This document shows positions 46,640 to 55,504 of a DNA stretch of 64,000 nt, one piece after another. The notes beneath the pieces are model-generated. The model made no database searches. It had not been told where the DNA came from and saw only the letters and a program-made list of their open reading frames with translations. Position 1 is the stretch's first letter; each line of letters starts with the position of its first letter. The position numbers and the translations under genes were made by a program. This DNA is from Staphylococcus microti (GTDB taxonomy: Bacteria; Bacillota; Bacilli; Staphylococcales; Staphylococcaceae), in assembly GCF_000934465.1 (NCBI RefSeq), contig NZ_JXWY01000009.1:24604-88603 (forward strand). The letters are read 5' to 3'.

Positions 46640-46766
46640 AGTAAATGCCTCCAAATCAATTCATTATAATGATGAGTTTACTCGTTGTTATTTTAACATA
46701 AAAATTTTGATAATTTATCATATCAGTCTTATAATAATAATATCGGTATTTGAGGGAGGATGCAAG

Positions 46767-47153
46767 ATGAGTAATACGGCATGGATAGTCTTAATTATTT
46801 TAGCCGCACTTATTATTTGGATGGTCATACAGTACATTCTGAATAAAAGAGCTGTTAAGGAATTAAATCAAGATGAATTTCAACAAGGCTTACGTAAAGC
46901 ACAAGTAATTGACTTACGTGAAAAAGCTGATTATGATTACGGTCACATTATCGGGGCTCGAAATATTCCAATGACGGTATTTCGCCAACGTTTTCAAGGT
47001 TTAAGAAAAGATCAGCCAATTTATTTAGTAGATGCGAATGGCATTGCAAGTTATAGAGCGGCAAGAACACTTAAACGTAAAGGATATAACGAGGTGTTCA
47101 TGCTTAAGGGCGGCTATAAAAAATGGACTGGTAAAGTAAAGTCTAAAAAATAA
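46767..47153 (+). CDS. Membrane-anchored rhodanese-like protein without catalytic Cys
   Basis: A 128-residue protein with one N-terminal membrane helix (about 4-24) and a rhodanese fold (QVIDLREKADYDYGHIIGAR, ending in VFMLKGGYKKWTG). The active-site loop, normally YC-xxGxRS, reads LVDANGIASYRA: the nucleophilic Cys is replaced by Asp, so sulfur transfer is unlikely. Start ATG 46767 follows GGGAGGATG; the longer frame is not supported. It is divergent from lipM. A binding or regulatory role is inferred. Confidence 0.85.
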   Translation: MSNTAWIVLIILAALIIWMVIQYILNKRAVKELNQDEFQQGLRKAQVIDLREKADYDYGHIIGARNIPMTVFRQRFQGLRKDQPIYLVDANGIASYRAARTLKRKGYNEVFMLKGGYKKWTGKVKSKK

Positions 47154-47157
47154 TGAT

Positions 47158-47200
47158 AAAACCTAGTGCTTCAGTACAAATTTACTGAAACACTAGGTTT
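47158..47200. terminator. Bidirectional terminator between rhodanese gene and gcvPB
   Basis: Arms AAACCTAGTG/CACTAGGTTT (47158-47167 with 47191-47200) with continued pairing inside (TTCAGTA with TACTGAA) and a T-run on the + strand; on the minus strand the sequence is T-rich after the stem. Confidence 0.88.
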
Positions 47201-47220
47201 TTTAGTGCGTATAATATTTA

Positions 47221-48696
47221 TTATGCTTTTTCAGCTTTTAACCCTTCAAATTTTAGAACAGGTTTACGTGCAGCAGTTGTTTCATCCAAACGATCAATAA
47301 TCGTTGTATGTGGTGCTTCAAGCACAATATCAGGATTTTCTTCTGCTTCTTTTGCGATTTGGATTAACGCATCACAGAAGTAATCTAACGTTTCTTTAGA
47401 CTCTGTTTCAGTAGGTTCAATCATCATACCTTCTTCAACAATTAATGGGAAGTACACAGTTGGTGGGTGTACGCCAAAGTCTAATAAGCGTTTTGCCATA
47501 TCGAGTGTACGAACACCAAGTTTCTTCTGCTTCGTACCACTTAAGACAAATTCATGCTTACAATATTGATCAAATGGAATGACAAATGTATCTTTCAAGC
47601 GTGCTTTCATATAGTTCGCATTAAGAACAGCTGCTTCTGAAACTTCTTTAAGGCCTTCATAACCCATAGAGCGAATATATGTGTAGGCACGTAAATAAAT
47701 ACCAAAGTTACCATAGAACGGTTTTACACGGCCGATTGAATTTTCCATAGAATTATCATATTCAAACGTATCGCCATTTTTAATGACAAGTGGTTTCGGT
47801 AAAAATTCACGCAATGCCTTTTTAACACCGATTGGACCTGAACCCGGACCACCACCACCGTGAGGACCAGTGAATGTTTTATGCAAGTTTAAGTGCACAG
47901 CGTCAAAGCCCATGTCGCCAGGACGTACTTTATCCATAATGGCATTTAAGTTAGCACCATCATAATATAAAAGGCCGCCAGCTTCATGAACGATATCACG
48001 AATTTCCATAATATTTGTTTCAAAAATACCTAATGTATTTGGATTTGTTAACATGATGGCAGCAGTTTTGTCACTGACTAATTCTTTTAAGTGATCTATG
48101 TCTACTTCGCCGCGCTCATTAGATTTAACTGTAACAACTTTAAATCCAGCAAATACAGCTGATGCAGGGTTTGTACCGTGTGCAGAGTCAGGAACGATGA
48201 CTTCATCACGTTGTGTATCGCCATTTTTGACATGATATGCTTTGAAAATCATCAATGCAGTCCACTCACCATGCGCGCCGGCAGCTGGTTGTAACGAAAT
48301 TTCATCCATACCTGTAATTTCTTTTAACTCTTCTTGTAATGAATAAATAATCTCTAAAGAACCTTGTGCTTGATCAACTTCTTGTAATGGATGTGATTCA
48401 GTAAATCCAGCAATACGTGCTACTTTTTCATTGATTTTCGGGTTGTACTTCATCGTACAAGAGCCGAGTGGATAGAATCCAGAATCAACACCGAAGTTTT
48501 TGTTAGAAAGCTCTGTGTAATGTCTTACAAGGTCAAGTTCCGATACTTCAGGGAACTCTGCTTTGTTTTTACGAATGAACTTGTCATCTAGCAATTTTTT
48601 CGCAACGCCATTGTCGATTTCTTTTTCAGGTAATGAATAGGCATAGCGACCTGTCTTTGAACGTTCAAAAATTAATGGACTTGATTTACTTACCAT
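47221..48696 (-). CDS. gcvPB: Glycine dehydrogenase (decarboxylating) subunit 2
   Basis: A 491-residue P-protein subunit that binds pyridoxal phosphate. The PLP Lys lies in [20 protein letters not shown]. Together with GcvPA it decarboxylates glycine and passes the aminomethyl group to lipoyl-GcvH. [17 protein letters not shown] and [12 protein letters not shown] are typical. I choose ATG 48696, 6 bases after CAGGTG, within the 11-base overlap with gcvPA. Confidence 0.96.
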   Translation of the reverse strand: MVSKSSPLIFERSKTGRYAYSLPEKEIDNGVAKKLLDDKFIRKNKAEFPEVSELDLVRHYTELSNKNFGVDSGFYPLGSCTMKYNPKINEKVARIAGFTESHPLQEVDQAQGSLEIIYSLQEELKEITGMDEISLQPAAGAHGEWTALMIFKAYHVKNGDTQRDEVIVPDSAHGTNPASAVFAGFKVVTVKSNERGEVDIDHLKELVSDKTAAIMLTNPNTLGIFETNIMEIRDIVHEAGGLLYYDGANLNAIMDKVRPGDMGFDAVHLNLHKTFTGPHGGGGPGSGPIGVKKALREFLPKPLVIKNGDTFEYDNSMENSIGRVKPFYGNFGIYLRAYTYIRSMGYEGLKEVSEAAVLNANYMKARLKDTFVIPFDQYCKHEFVLSGTKQKKLGVRTLDMAKRLLDFGVHPPTVYFPLIVEEGMMIEPTETESKETLDYFCDALIQIAKEAEENPDIVLEAPHTTIIDRLDETTAARKPVLKFEGLKAEKA

Positions 48697-50035
48697 TAAG
48701 TTCACCTGCTTTCTCTACAAAATGATCAATTTCAGCTTTCGTACGTAATTCTGTTACAGCGACAAGCATGTGATTTTCAAATGCTTTGTCGACAACACTT
48801 AAGTCAAAACCACCAATAATTTCGTGGTCTAATAACGCTTTATTAATGTCTGAAATAGGTCGGTCGAACTTCACGACAAACTCATTGTATGAAATACCGT
48901 CTAATACTTCGAAACCACGTGCTTTAAACTGATCTTTCGCATAGTTGGCGTTTTCCATATTTTGTTCTGCGATATCTTGTAAACCTTGCTTACCTAAAGC
49001 TGACATAGCGATAGATGATGCGAGGGCATTTAACGCTTGGTTTGAACAGATGTTTGATGTCGCTGTTTCACGACGGATATGTTGCTCACGTGCTTGTAAT
49101 GTTAAAACAAAGCCACGGTTTCCTTCGTCATCTTGTGTTTGACCAACGAGACGTCCAGGTACTTTACGCATTAACTTTTTCGTTGTTGCGAAATAACCAC
49201 AGTGTGGGCCACCAAATTGTGATGGAATACCAAATACTTGTGTATCACCGACAACAATGTCCGCACCAAATTCGCCAGGTGGGGTTAATAAACCAAGTGC
49301 AAGCGGATTGGCATAGACGATAAATAAGGCTTTTGTACCTTCTACAAATGACTTAATTTTTTCTAAATCTTCAATTGAGCCAAAGAAGTTTGGATATTGA
49401 ACCGCAACGGCAGCAGTGTCATCATCAACAGCTGCTTTTAATTTTTCTAAATCTGTAATTGTACCGTCAAGATCGACTTCTACAACTTCATATTGGTCTC
49501 TAATATTAGCGTACGTATGCAATACTTGTAATGCTTGATAGTGCAAACCTTTTGAAACGACAATTTTCGTTTTTTTCGTTTTACCCCATGCTAATAAACA
49601 AGCTTCCGCAAAACTTGTCATCCCATCATACATAGATGAGTTGGCAACATCCATACCTGTTAATTCACAAATCATTGTTTGGAATTCAAAAATTGCTTGG
49701 AGTTCCCCTTGTGAAATTTCAGGTTGATATGGTGTGTATGCTGTGTAAAACTCTGAACGTGAAATCATAGCGTCCACAACAGACGGTGCGTAGTGATCAT
49801 ACACCCCTGCACCTAAAAAGCTTGTGTGTGTTTCTTTTGTAATGTTTTTGCTTGCTACTTTATTGAGACGTTTTAATAATTGTGTTTCTGGTTCTGCATC
49901 AGCGATATCTAAATTTCTATCTAATAAAACGTTTTGTGGAACGTCACTGAATAAGTCTTGGATAGAATTAACACCGATTGTTTCTAGCATTTGTTTTTCG
50001 TCTTTTTCAGTTAGTGGAATATAACGATGACTCAA
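48686..50035 (-). CDS. gcvPA: Glycine dehydrogenase (decarboxylating) subunit 1
   Basis: A 449-residue partner of GcvPB; it lacks the PLP lysine but completes the active site. Typical blocks: [52 protein letters not shown] and [20 protein letters not shown]. It lies 12 bases after gcvT and overlaps gcvPB by 11 bases, consistent with 1:1 production. Confidence 0.96.
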   Translation of the reverse strand: MSHRYIPLTEKDEKQMLETIGVNSIQDLFSDVPQNVLLDRNLDIADAEPETQLLKRLNKVASKNITKETHTSFLGAGVYDHYAPSVVDAMISRSEFYTAYTPYQPEISQGELQAIFEFQTMICELTGMDVANSSMYDGMTSFAEACLLAWGKTKKTKIVVSKGLHYQALQVLHTYANIRDQYEVVEVDLDGTITDLEKLKAAVDDDTAAVAVQYPNFFGSIEDLEKIKSFVEGTKALFIVYANPLALGLLTPPGEFGADIVVGDTQVFGIPSQFGGPHCGYFATTKKLMRKVPGRLVGQTQDDEGNRGFVLTLQAREQHIRRETATSNICSNQALNALASSIAMSALGKQGLQDIAEQNMENANYAKDQFKARGFEVLDGISYNEFVVKFDRPISDINKALLDHEIIGGFDLSVVDKAFENHMLVAVTELRTKAEIDHFVEKAGELNGK

Positions 50036-50047
50036 TGCTTACACCCC

Positions 50048-51139
50048 TTATTTTTCAATTTGATTTTTCTTAACAATTTTTGCTTTAACTTGACGTTTTC
50101 TTACTTGAACAATGACTTCTTTGCCCATTTCGAAAGCGTCACGTTGAATCAAACCTAAACCAATCGCATGACCTGTAGATGGCGATTGTGTACCAGAAGT
50201 CACAACGCCGATTTCGTTGCCATCTGTATCAAGAATAGGATACCCAGTTCTTGGAATCCCTTTATCAATCATTCGAAGACCGACTGTACGTCTTGGCGCA
50301 CCGTTTTCTTTATGATTTTTAAGCACTGACTTTCCGATGAAATCTGCATCGATTAAAGGTTTCGCAGCAAATGCAACGCCACCTTCATACGGTGTGATGT
50401 CTTCAGACAAGTCTTGCCCATGTAGTGGTAATCCAGCTTCTAATCGTAGCGTATCACGTGCCCCTAAGCCACATGGTGTTACACCGTGTTGTAAAAATGC
50501 TTGCCATAGTGCTACGACATCTTCGCTTGCACAATATACTTCGAAACCGTCTTCACCTGTGTAGCCAGATTGTGATAAGATAACCGTTTTTCCGAATAGA
50601 TTAACATTTTGCTTGAATTCAAACATTGTCATATCAGTTACGTCAACATCAACGTTGTCTTGAACCAGTTTGCGTGCTTCTGGTCCTTGAACCGCAAGTT
50701 GACCGTACTCAGATGAAACGTTTGTTACTTTTGCATCAAATTGTTCCGTGTGGTCTACAATCCAATTAAAGTCTTTTTCTGTGTTTGCTGCGTTTACAAC
50801 AAGTAACACTTTTTGATCACTAAGTTTGTAAGCAACAAGATCGTCAATGACACCACCTTGTTCATTACACAAACATGTATACTGTGCTTTTTCATCCGTT
50901 AGTAAATCTGTATCATTTGAGAGTACATATTGAACTAATTCTAGTGCTTGTTCCCCTTCAATAAGAATTTCCCCCATATGGCTGACATCAAATAAGCCAA
51001 CTTTGGAACGTACAGCGTTATGTTCCTCTTTAATACTTGAGAATTGTACGGGCATTGCCCAGCCACCAAACTCTACAATTTTTGCACCAGCATCAACATA
51101 TTCTTGATACAATGGTGTTTGTTTTAACTCTTGTGTCAT
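50048..51139 (-). CDS. gcvT: Aminomethyltransferase (glycine cleavage T protein)
   Basis: A 363-residue T protein that moves the aminomethyl carbon from GcvH to tetrahydrofolate, releasing ammonia and methylene-THF. [11 protein letters not shown] at the start, [23 protein letters not shown] and [19 protein letters not shown] with the catalytic Asp are typical. AGGAGGG precedes the ATG by 6 bases. It heads gcvT-gcvPA-gcvPB and is controlled by the glycine riboswitch just upstream. gcvH is not in this window. Confidence 0.96.
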   Translation of the reverse strand: MTQELKQTPLYQEYVDAGAKIVEFGGWAMPVQFSSIKEEHNAVRSKVGLFDVSHMGEILIEGEQALELVQYVLSNDTDLLTDEKAQYTCLCNEQGGVIDDLVAYKLSDQKVLLVVNAANTEKDFNWIVDHTEQFDAKVTNVSSEYGQLAVQGPEARKLVQDNVDVDVTDMTMFEFKQNVNLFGKTVILSQSGYTGEDGFEVYCASEDVVALWQAFLQHGVTPCGLGARDTLRLEAGLPLHGQDLSEDITPYEGGVAFAAKPLIDADFIGKSVLKNHKENGAPRRTVGLRMIDKGIPRTGYPILDTDGNEIGVVTSGTQSPSTGHAIGLGLIQRDAFEMGKEVIVQVRKRQVKAKIVKKNQIEK

Positions 51140-51161
51140 AACATACCCTCCTATAAATAAT

Positions 51162-51201
51162 AAAACAGAGACATATTTCTATTACAAAATACGTCCCTGT
51201 T
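51162..51201 (-). terminator. Riboswitch-controlled terminator before gcvT
   Basis: On the minus strand AACAGGGACGTATTT (51201-51187) pairs with AAATATGTCTCTGTT (51178-51164), followed by a T-rich TTATTATTTA. It lies between the glycine aptamer and gcvT. Glycine binding is expected to prevent its formation. Confidence 0.85.
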
Positions 51202-51224
51202 GAGATACCTTCAGGAATGCGTCA

Positions 51225-51311
51225 CAACATTATCCTTTTGCCTGAGAGTTTCATAATGACATCATTATTTGCTCCTTCGGCGATGACACGTAGCCATTCT
51301 CTCTAATGTTG
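51225..51311 (-). promoter_or_regulatory. Glycine riboswitch aptamer upstream of gcvT
   Basis: The minus strand shows the conserved GAGAG at the 5' side, ATCGCCGAAGGAGCAA, and GAAACTCTCAGGCAAAAGGA. P1 is an 8-bp helix CAACATTA/TAATGTTG (51311-51304 with 51232-51225) whose 5' strand is the end of aroK, including its stop codon. Only one full aptamer is seen; the tandem second aptamer of B. subtilis is absent or reduced. Confidence 0.95.
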
Positions 51312-51827
51312 ATCATTCGCAAACAATACATTTTCAATTTCACTAAGTGTCTGTGTAAGTGTGTCTTTCGTTGTTATCTTAATGAATGCGATTTCATTAT
51401 ATCGTGAAAGTCGCGATAAATACAAGTTTTTTACTGCCGACTCATCGCCCTTTTGAGCGTTTGGTCGATTGCTATCATTTTTGATGCGTTCATACAATTT
51501 GGAGAACGGGGCATCTAACCAAATGATACGAGCAGTGACAGTTTTAAGATACTCGAATGTCTTATCGAATGCAATAATACCGCCACCAGTTGCTATAATA
51601 TCGTAATCTTCCAGTGCTTGCTGCAAATAATTGTATTCGTGTATGCGAAATCCGAATTCTCCGTCTTGTTCGAAAATTTCGGGAATGCTACGGCCTTCTG
51701 AGTCGCTAATCAAGCGATCAAGGTCAATAAATTTGCCTTTATACTTTTCAGCCAAAGCTTGACCAACAGTGGATTTTCCTGCACCCATAAAACCAATTAA
51801 AAGAAGCGGTTTTTTAAACTTTTTCAC
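51303..51827 (-). CDS. aroK: Shikimate kinase
   Basis: A 174-residue P-loop kinase that phosphorylates shikimate in aromatic amino acid synthesis. Walker A LIGFMGAGKSTVGQALAE, the shikimate-binding FIDLDRLISDSEG, and TGGGIIAFDKT are present. The start is a GTG at 51827 behind GAGGTG and overlaps the last com gene by 4 bases (GTGA), so aroK is translationally tied to the comG operon. Its last codons and stop form the 5' strand of the glycine riboswitch P1 helix. Confidence 0.95.
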   Translation of the reverse strand: MKKFKKPLLLIGFMGAGKSTVGQALAEKYKGKFIDLDRLISDSEGRSIPEIFEQDGEFGFRIHEYNYLQQALEDYDIIATGGGIIAFDKTFEYLKTVTARIIWLDAPFSKLYERIKNDSNRPNAQKGDESAVKNLYLSRLSRYNEIAFIKITTKDTLTQTLSEIENVLFANDQH

Positions 51828-52015
51828 TGTTTCACCTCATTTGAACGAAGCGTAATATCAATTTCGTTTTGGTAATAATCTGATAACGCATCTAATGTAT
51901 TTAATTTTAAAGTATAAACAGTGATAAAGAAAGAGATGAACAAAATATAGGCACTAAAAATGATGAATAGTAACGGTAATGTAAAACCATGCTTAAATAA
52001 TAAATGCTTTTTCAA
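51824..52015 (-). CDS. comGG: ComGG-like small membrane protein
   Basis: A 63-residue protein with one membrane helix (FTLPLLFIIFSAYILFISFF) near the N terminus and a polar tail, at the position of comGG, the last minor pseudopilin gene. The pilin cleavage motif is weak (KHGFTLP without the usual Glu at +5). The start is a TTG at 52015 behind GGAGGCG, inside the end of comGF, and it overlaps aroK by 4 bases. Position and topology support ComGG; sequence alone does not. Confidence 0.65.
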   Translation of the reverse strand: MKKHLLFKHGFTLPLLFIIFSAYILFISFFITVYTLKLNTLDALSDYYQNEIDITLRSNEVKQ

Positions 52016-52439
52016 TCCATGTATCGCCTCCCCAAAAAGTAATTGTTACTTTCAAATTATGCTGTCCTATTTTTGAATACTGTGCTTTTTTGACTTGATT
52101 CAATACGGTAATATTCCCTCTGCCATTGACTTGTTTGACTAATTTTAAATTTTGAACGTGATAGCTATATGTCGTATGACCTTGCTTAATTTCTAGTTGG
52201 TTTTGTGAAATGTTAACTTTGGATACATCTGGATGATGCAAAGTAAGCCCTATTTCTCTTGCCATCAGTTCATGGGGATATGTTTGATCATCTAAAAAAG
52301 CTGCACGAAAATGAATGAGCGTCATAATGAGAATAGGAATTAACGTCAGAATAAGTAATTGTATATACAAAGATAAGAGAGATTCAATCATTGTGAAGCC
52401 GCTTGAGTTGATGACAGTAGTTTTTGTTGCTTTGTACAT
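51993..52439 (-). CDS. comGF: Competence minor pseudopilin ComGF
   Basis: A 148-residue type IV pilin-like protein. A short leader ends in a SSGF-TMIES prepilin cleavage site (Gly before, Phe at +1, Glu at +5), followed by a hydrophobic helix, then the ComGF domain with QLEIKQGHTTYSYHVQNLKL and ITFWGGD. I use ATG 52439, the only start giving a normal leader; no good ribosome-binding site precedes it and it overlaps comGE by 56 bases, so translation is probably coupled. Confidence 0.82.
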   Translation of the reverse strand: MYKATKTTVINSSGFTMIESLLSLYIQLLILTLIPILIMTLIHFRAAFLDDQTYPHELMAREIGLTLHHPDVSKVNISQNQLEIKQGHTTYSYHVQNLKLVKQVNGRGNITVLNQVKKAQYSKIGQHNLKVTITFWGGDTWIEKAFII

Positions 52440-52677
52440 TCGTAATACATACGTTCTCAGTTGTACGATTGATGACAAATTGATCAAGTTGGATGCGCCC
52501 TTCTAATTTATTTTCTTTTAAATAAAAGTACAAAGTTCGTTGAAGTGCTAAGTCTTCTTTCATATTGTCGTAAGTAACTTCAAGTTGGTGCAAGATGGGC
52601 AGTGTGGAAAAACTAAGTAATGATACGATGAAAAAAGCGAATAGTGCTTCAATTAATGTATAACCGTTTTGATTCAT
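52384..52677 (-). CDS. comGE: Competence minor pseudopilin ComGE
   Basis: A 97-residue pilin-like protein: prepilin site NQNGY-TLIEALFAFF (Gly, then Tyr at +1 and Glu at +5), a membrane helix and a short C-terminal domain with two cysteines (NVCITNVQSNKNYC) that could form a disulfide outside the membrane. Start overlaps comGD by 4 bases (ATGA). Confidence 0.82.
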   Translation of the reverse strand: MNQNGYTLIEALFAFFIVSLLSFSTLPILHQLEVTYDNMKEDLALQRTLYFYLKENKLEGRIQLDQFVINRTTENVCITNVQSNKNYCHQLKRLHND

Positions 52678-53117
52678 TGCTTGACGATGCGATACCTCCC
52701 TTGTTCAATATGAAAAATGATGGAAAAGCGTTGTTGCTGATACGTAAAGTTTAATCTACCGAATTTCATAATGTCACCATTCGCATTAAATGCAATGTAA
52801 TCCAAGTTACTGCTCGGCTCTAATTTTAAAGGGGCAAGTGACATGATACGATCTCCTTGCTGATTTTGAATCTCAACCCGAATGGTATTACTGCCTGGTC
52901 GAAAAGCAATGAGTACGTTTTTTTTCTTTTTAATTGCAAGTGCTTGATAATAATCGATTTTACTCGTGAAAAGTTTGATTTGATCATCAATATTTTGAGG
53001 TGTATAAATATGAATCGGATGTCTGATCAAAAGAAATAGTGACAGAGAAATGATAGATAACACGATAAGCATTTCAACGAGTGTAAAGCCGCCTCTATGA
53101 CGCAACCGCTTCACCAT
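52674..53117 (-). CDS. comGD: Competence minor pseudopilin ComGD
   Basis: A 147-residue pilin-like protein with leader MVKRLRHRGG and cleavage site GG-FTLVEMLIVLSII (Glu at +5), then a C-terminal beta domain (IAFRPGSNTIRVEIQNQQGD, LDYIAFNANGD). It overlaps comGC by 23 bases and comGE by 4 bases. Confidence 0.88.
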   Translation of the reverse strand: MVKRLRHRGGFTLVEMLIVLSIISLSLFLLIRHPIHIYTPQNIDDQIKLFTSKIDYYQALAIKKKKNVLIAFRPGSNTIRVEIQNQQGDRIMSLAPLKLEPSSNLDYIAFNANGDIMKFGRLNFTYQQQRFSIIFHIEQGRYRIVKQ

Positions 53118-53415
53118 CTCGAATTGTAATTGTTTCGCCAGACTTACAGTTTTTTTGATTTTCTTTAATGTAGCCTTCTCTCACAAGGTCATCAATAGAA
53201 TCTGGTTTATGATTAAATTTAAGCGTATAAGCTTTTATTTGACTGTCGACAAGTCGTGTTTGTGCTTTACACCCTGTTTTTTGAATGTGATCCGATTGCT
53301 TAGCGATGTTGGGGATAATTAGAATGAGTAAAACGCTGATGATGAGGAGTACAAGTAGCATTTCAATTAATGTAAAGGCTTTGTTTTGGCGCAGTTTGAT
53401 AAACAGTTGTTTCAT
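53095..53415 (-). CDS. comGC: Competence major pseudopilin ComGC
   Basis: A 106-residue major subunit of the DNA-uptake pseudopilus. The leader is MKQLFIKLRQNKA and the cleavage site is A-FTLIEMLLVLLIISVLL (here Ala rather than Gly before Phe). Two cysteines (TGCKAQ and KNCKSGE) match the intramolecular disulfide of ComGC. It starts after TAGGAG. Processing needs the prepilin peptidase ComC, not encoded in this window. Confidence 0.93.
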   Translation of the reverse strand: MKQLFIKLRQNKAFTLIEMLLVLLIISVLLILIIPNIAKQSDHIQKTGCKAQTRLVDSQIKAYTLKFNHKPDSIDDLVREGYIKENQKNCKSGETITIRDGEAVAS

Positions 53416-53427
53416 AATTAATCACTC

Positions 53428-54495
53428 CTATTTTTGTACAGATTGCATCATTTCGAAAACGGGGAGCATCATAACAAGGTAAACTGCCATGATGAGTAAC
53501 CCAATCATTGTAAACATAAAAGGTTGTATCAATTTAATATGGCGATGAATAAATGATTCTATGTGATCCATTAGAAAATTGCTGTAAACGATAAGTTCAA
53601 TATCTAACTTATCGCGCTTCTCACCTTGTTCGATATACGTAATAAAATTTTTTTCAAAACAATTGATGTGCAATAAAATATTTGCAAAGTTATCCCCCTT
53701 TTGAATTTGGTTTTTTAATGTTTCACCAATGTATGTGAGAAATGGACTTTCCGATTGCTTGAGATAAATTTGAACAATATCATTGAGCTTAATCCCATTT
53801 TTGAAAAAGAGTACAAATTGCTGTGACATTTGGTACGTTACAAATAAGCGGTAATATTTATGAAAAATGGGAAGGTGCGTTAAGATACTAATTTGTTGAT
53901 GCATAGGCTGTTTGTACAACCAACGTTGGAACAAATAAATAAGCAAAACAATGATAAGCGTGAAACCCAAAAAAGCGATTGGAAAGTTTGCGATAAAAAA
54001 CTTTAATGAAGATTGTAAAAAAGAGCGTTGAATCGCCATGGTCTCATACATATGTTCAAATTCTGGTAGCACGGTAGCATTGAGTGTGATAATAAGACTA
54101 AGAAAAATGAAAAGAAGTAAAATGGGGTATTGTACAGCTTTAATAAATTGTGCTTTGAGTTTCTTATGTTTCTCATAATAGCGATAACATTGTGTAAGTG
54201 TTGTCGTGAGTTCGCTATACTGTTCGGCAAAGTAAAGTTGCATCAGAATGGTTTGTGGATACTTCAATAATTTAAAAATTTCATAACATGAGGCGCCATT
54301 TTGTATTGTTTGATGGAACTTTTCGTTAAAAGCTGTATCTGTAATTTGAAGCTGTGCATAGACAAATTCTATGGCTTCAATAAAAGTAAAGCCATGTTGC
54401 AGTAATTGATTCGTACGATCAATAATCAATAAATGATTTGATTTAATATGAGTAAGCGTCTTTCTATTTTTGATATTTGCGAAGTGTTGCTGCAT
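53428..54495 (-). CDS. comGB: Competence membrane platform protein ComGB
   Basis: A 355-residue GspF/PilC-type inner-membrane protein that forms the base of the pseudopilus. Three membrane helices in the usual places (about 115-140, 165-190, 325-350). GFTFIEAIEFV and the second-repeat FVLFFKNGIKLNDIVQIY and YIEQGEKRDKLD blocks show the internal duplication of GspF. The ATG at 54495 follows GAGGGGG and lies within the end of comGA. Confidence 0.9.
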   Translation of the reverse strand: MQQHFANIKNRKTLTHIKSNHLLIIDRTNQLLQHGFTFIEAIEFVYAQLQITDTAFNEKFHQTIQNGASCYEIFKLLKYPQTILMQLYFAEQYSELTTTLTQCYRYYEKHKKLKAQFIKAVQYPILLLFIFLSLIITLNATVLPEFEHMYETMAIQRSFLQSSLKFFIANFPIAFLGFTLIIVLLIYLFQRWLYKQPMHQQISILTHLPIFHKYYRLFVTYQMSQQFVLFFKNGIKLNDIVQIYLKQSESPFLTYIGETLKNQIQKGDNFANILLHINCFEKNFITYIEQGEKRDKLDIELIVYSNFLMDHIESFIHRHIKLIQPFMFTMIGLLIMAVYLVMMLPVFEMMQSVQK

Positions 54496-55438
54496 CAATA
54501 ACCCCCTCTTGTTTCAGTAAACTAAGCTTATCAGCCAAAGATGTAAAGGTATCTGGTAACTGAAAATCATTTGTTAGAAAGTGCGTAATATCGTCGTGAA
54601 GCATTGTTTCATAGACAAGCTCACGTTGCTGTGAAGTCGTCGTAATTAAACGTTGATTAATAATTAAATTAATCGCCTGTAATAAGTCTTGATTTGAGAT
54701 GCCCATTTCAATGAGCCGCAACAGTACACCTTGGCAATCATTTGCGTGTATGGTTGATAATACGAGATGACCGCTCAAACTTGCTTGAATCACTTCGCGT
54801 GCAATGCTGGCATCTCGAATCTCTCCGATTAAAATAACATCGGGATCACAGCGTAATATGGCTTTTAAAGAAGCACTATATGTGATGTCTGCTTTTTCAT
54901 TGACTGAAATTTGGGTGACGCCGTTGAGCAATTGTTCTACCGGATCCTCAATCGTGATGATATTGAGATTAAGCGCTTGTTTGGCATAAAGTACCATTTG
55001 ATACATTAATGTACTTTTTCCGGCACCAGTAGGCCCACTAAATAAAATTAATCCTTGCTTCTTCTCCATAATACTGCAAATGTCTGTAGTACTTTTGAGT
55101 GAACTGTTTTGAAAATACTGTGGGGTTATACGCACGACACAACTTTCTGTCCCTAAATTCAAAGGAAGTGTCGATACACGTAAGTAATACAAATCTTTGT
55201 AATGATAGATGTATCGACCGCTTTGTGCACGGTGCCGTGATGAGACATCTAACCCTGCTTGAAATTTAAGGAGTGTGAGCAAGCGTTGATACGTTTCTAA
55301 ATTCAACGTGTCATAGGTCTTTAATTGGTCTTTTACACGTAATTTCACTTCGACATGTTCGGGGGTGGGAATAAAATGAACGTCAGAAGCCTTTTCACTT
55401 AAAGCGTGTTGTAAGACAGTGTCTAATAAAAACTGCAT
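54464..55438 (-). CDS. comGA: Competence traffic ATPase ComGA
   Basis: A 324-residue type II/IV secretion ATPase that drives assembly of the competence pseudopilus. Walker A LILFSGPTGAGKSTLMYQMV, Asp box TIEDPVEQLLNGVTQI, Walker B CDPDVILIGEIRDASIAREV and the His box SGHLVLSTIHANDC are complete. It heads comGA-GB-GC-GD-GE-GF-GG-aroK. Its ribosome-binding site GAGGTG is paired in a 12-bp leader hairpin (55446-55475). In S. aureus this operon is switched on by SigH/ComK. Confidence 0.95.
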   Translation of the reverse strand: MQFLLDTVLQHALSEKASDVHFIPTPEHVEVKLRVKDQLKTYDTLNLETYQRLLTLLKFQAGLDVSSRHRAQSGRYIYHYKDLYYLRVSTLPLNLGTESCVVRITPQYFQNSSLKSTTDICSIMEKKQGLILFSGPTGAGKSTLMYQMVLYAKQALNLNIITIEDPVEQLLNGVTQISVNEKADITYSASLKAILRCDPDVILIGEIRDASIAREVIQASLSGHLVLSTIHANDCQGVLLRLIEMGISNQDLLQAINLIINQRLITTTSQQRELVYETMLHDDITHFLTNDFQLPDTFTSLADKLSLLKQEGVIDAATLRKYQK

Positions 55439-55445
55439 AAAAAAT

Positions 55446-55475
55446 CACCTCTTACATATATACATGCAAGAGATG
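55446..55475 (-). promoter_or_regulatory. Leader hairpin hiding the comGA ribosome-binding site
   Basis: On the minus strand CATCTCTTGCAT (55475-55464) pairs with ATGTAAGAGGTG (55457-55446) through 12 consecutive pairs (two G-U), with a 6-base loop. The second arm contains the comGA Shine-Dalgarno GAGGTG. If the transcript starts upstream, translation of the first com gene would be held down. It could also be a DNA operator. Confidence 0.6.
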
Positions 55476-55504
55476 ATATGATTACTTTTTTGTTGTGAAA
55501 AATT

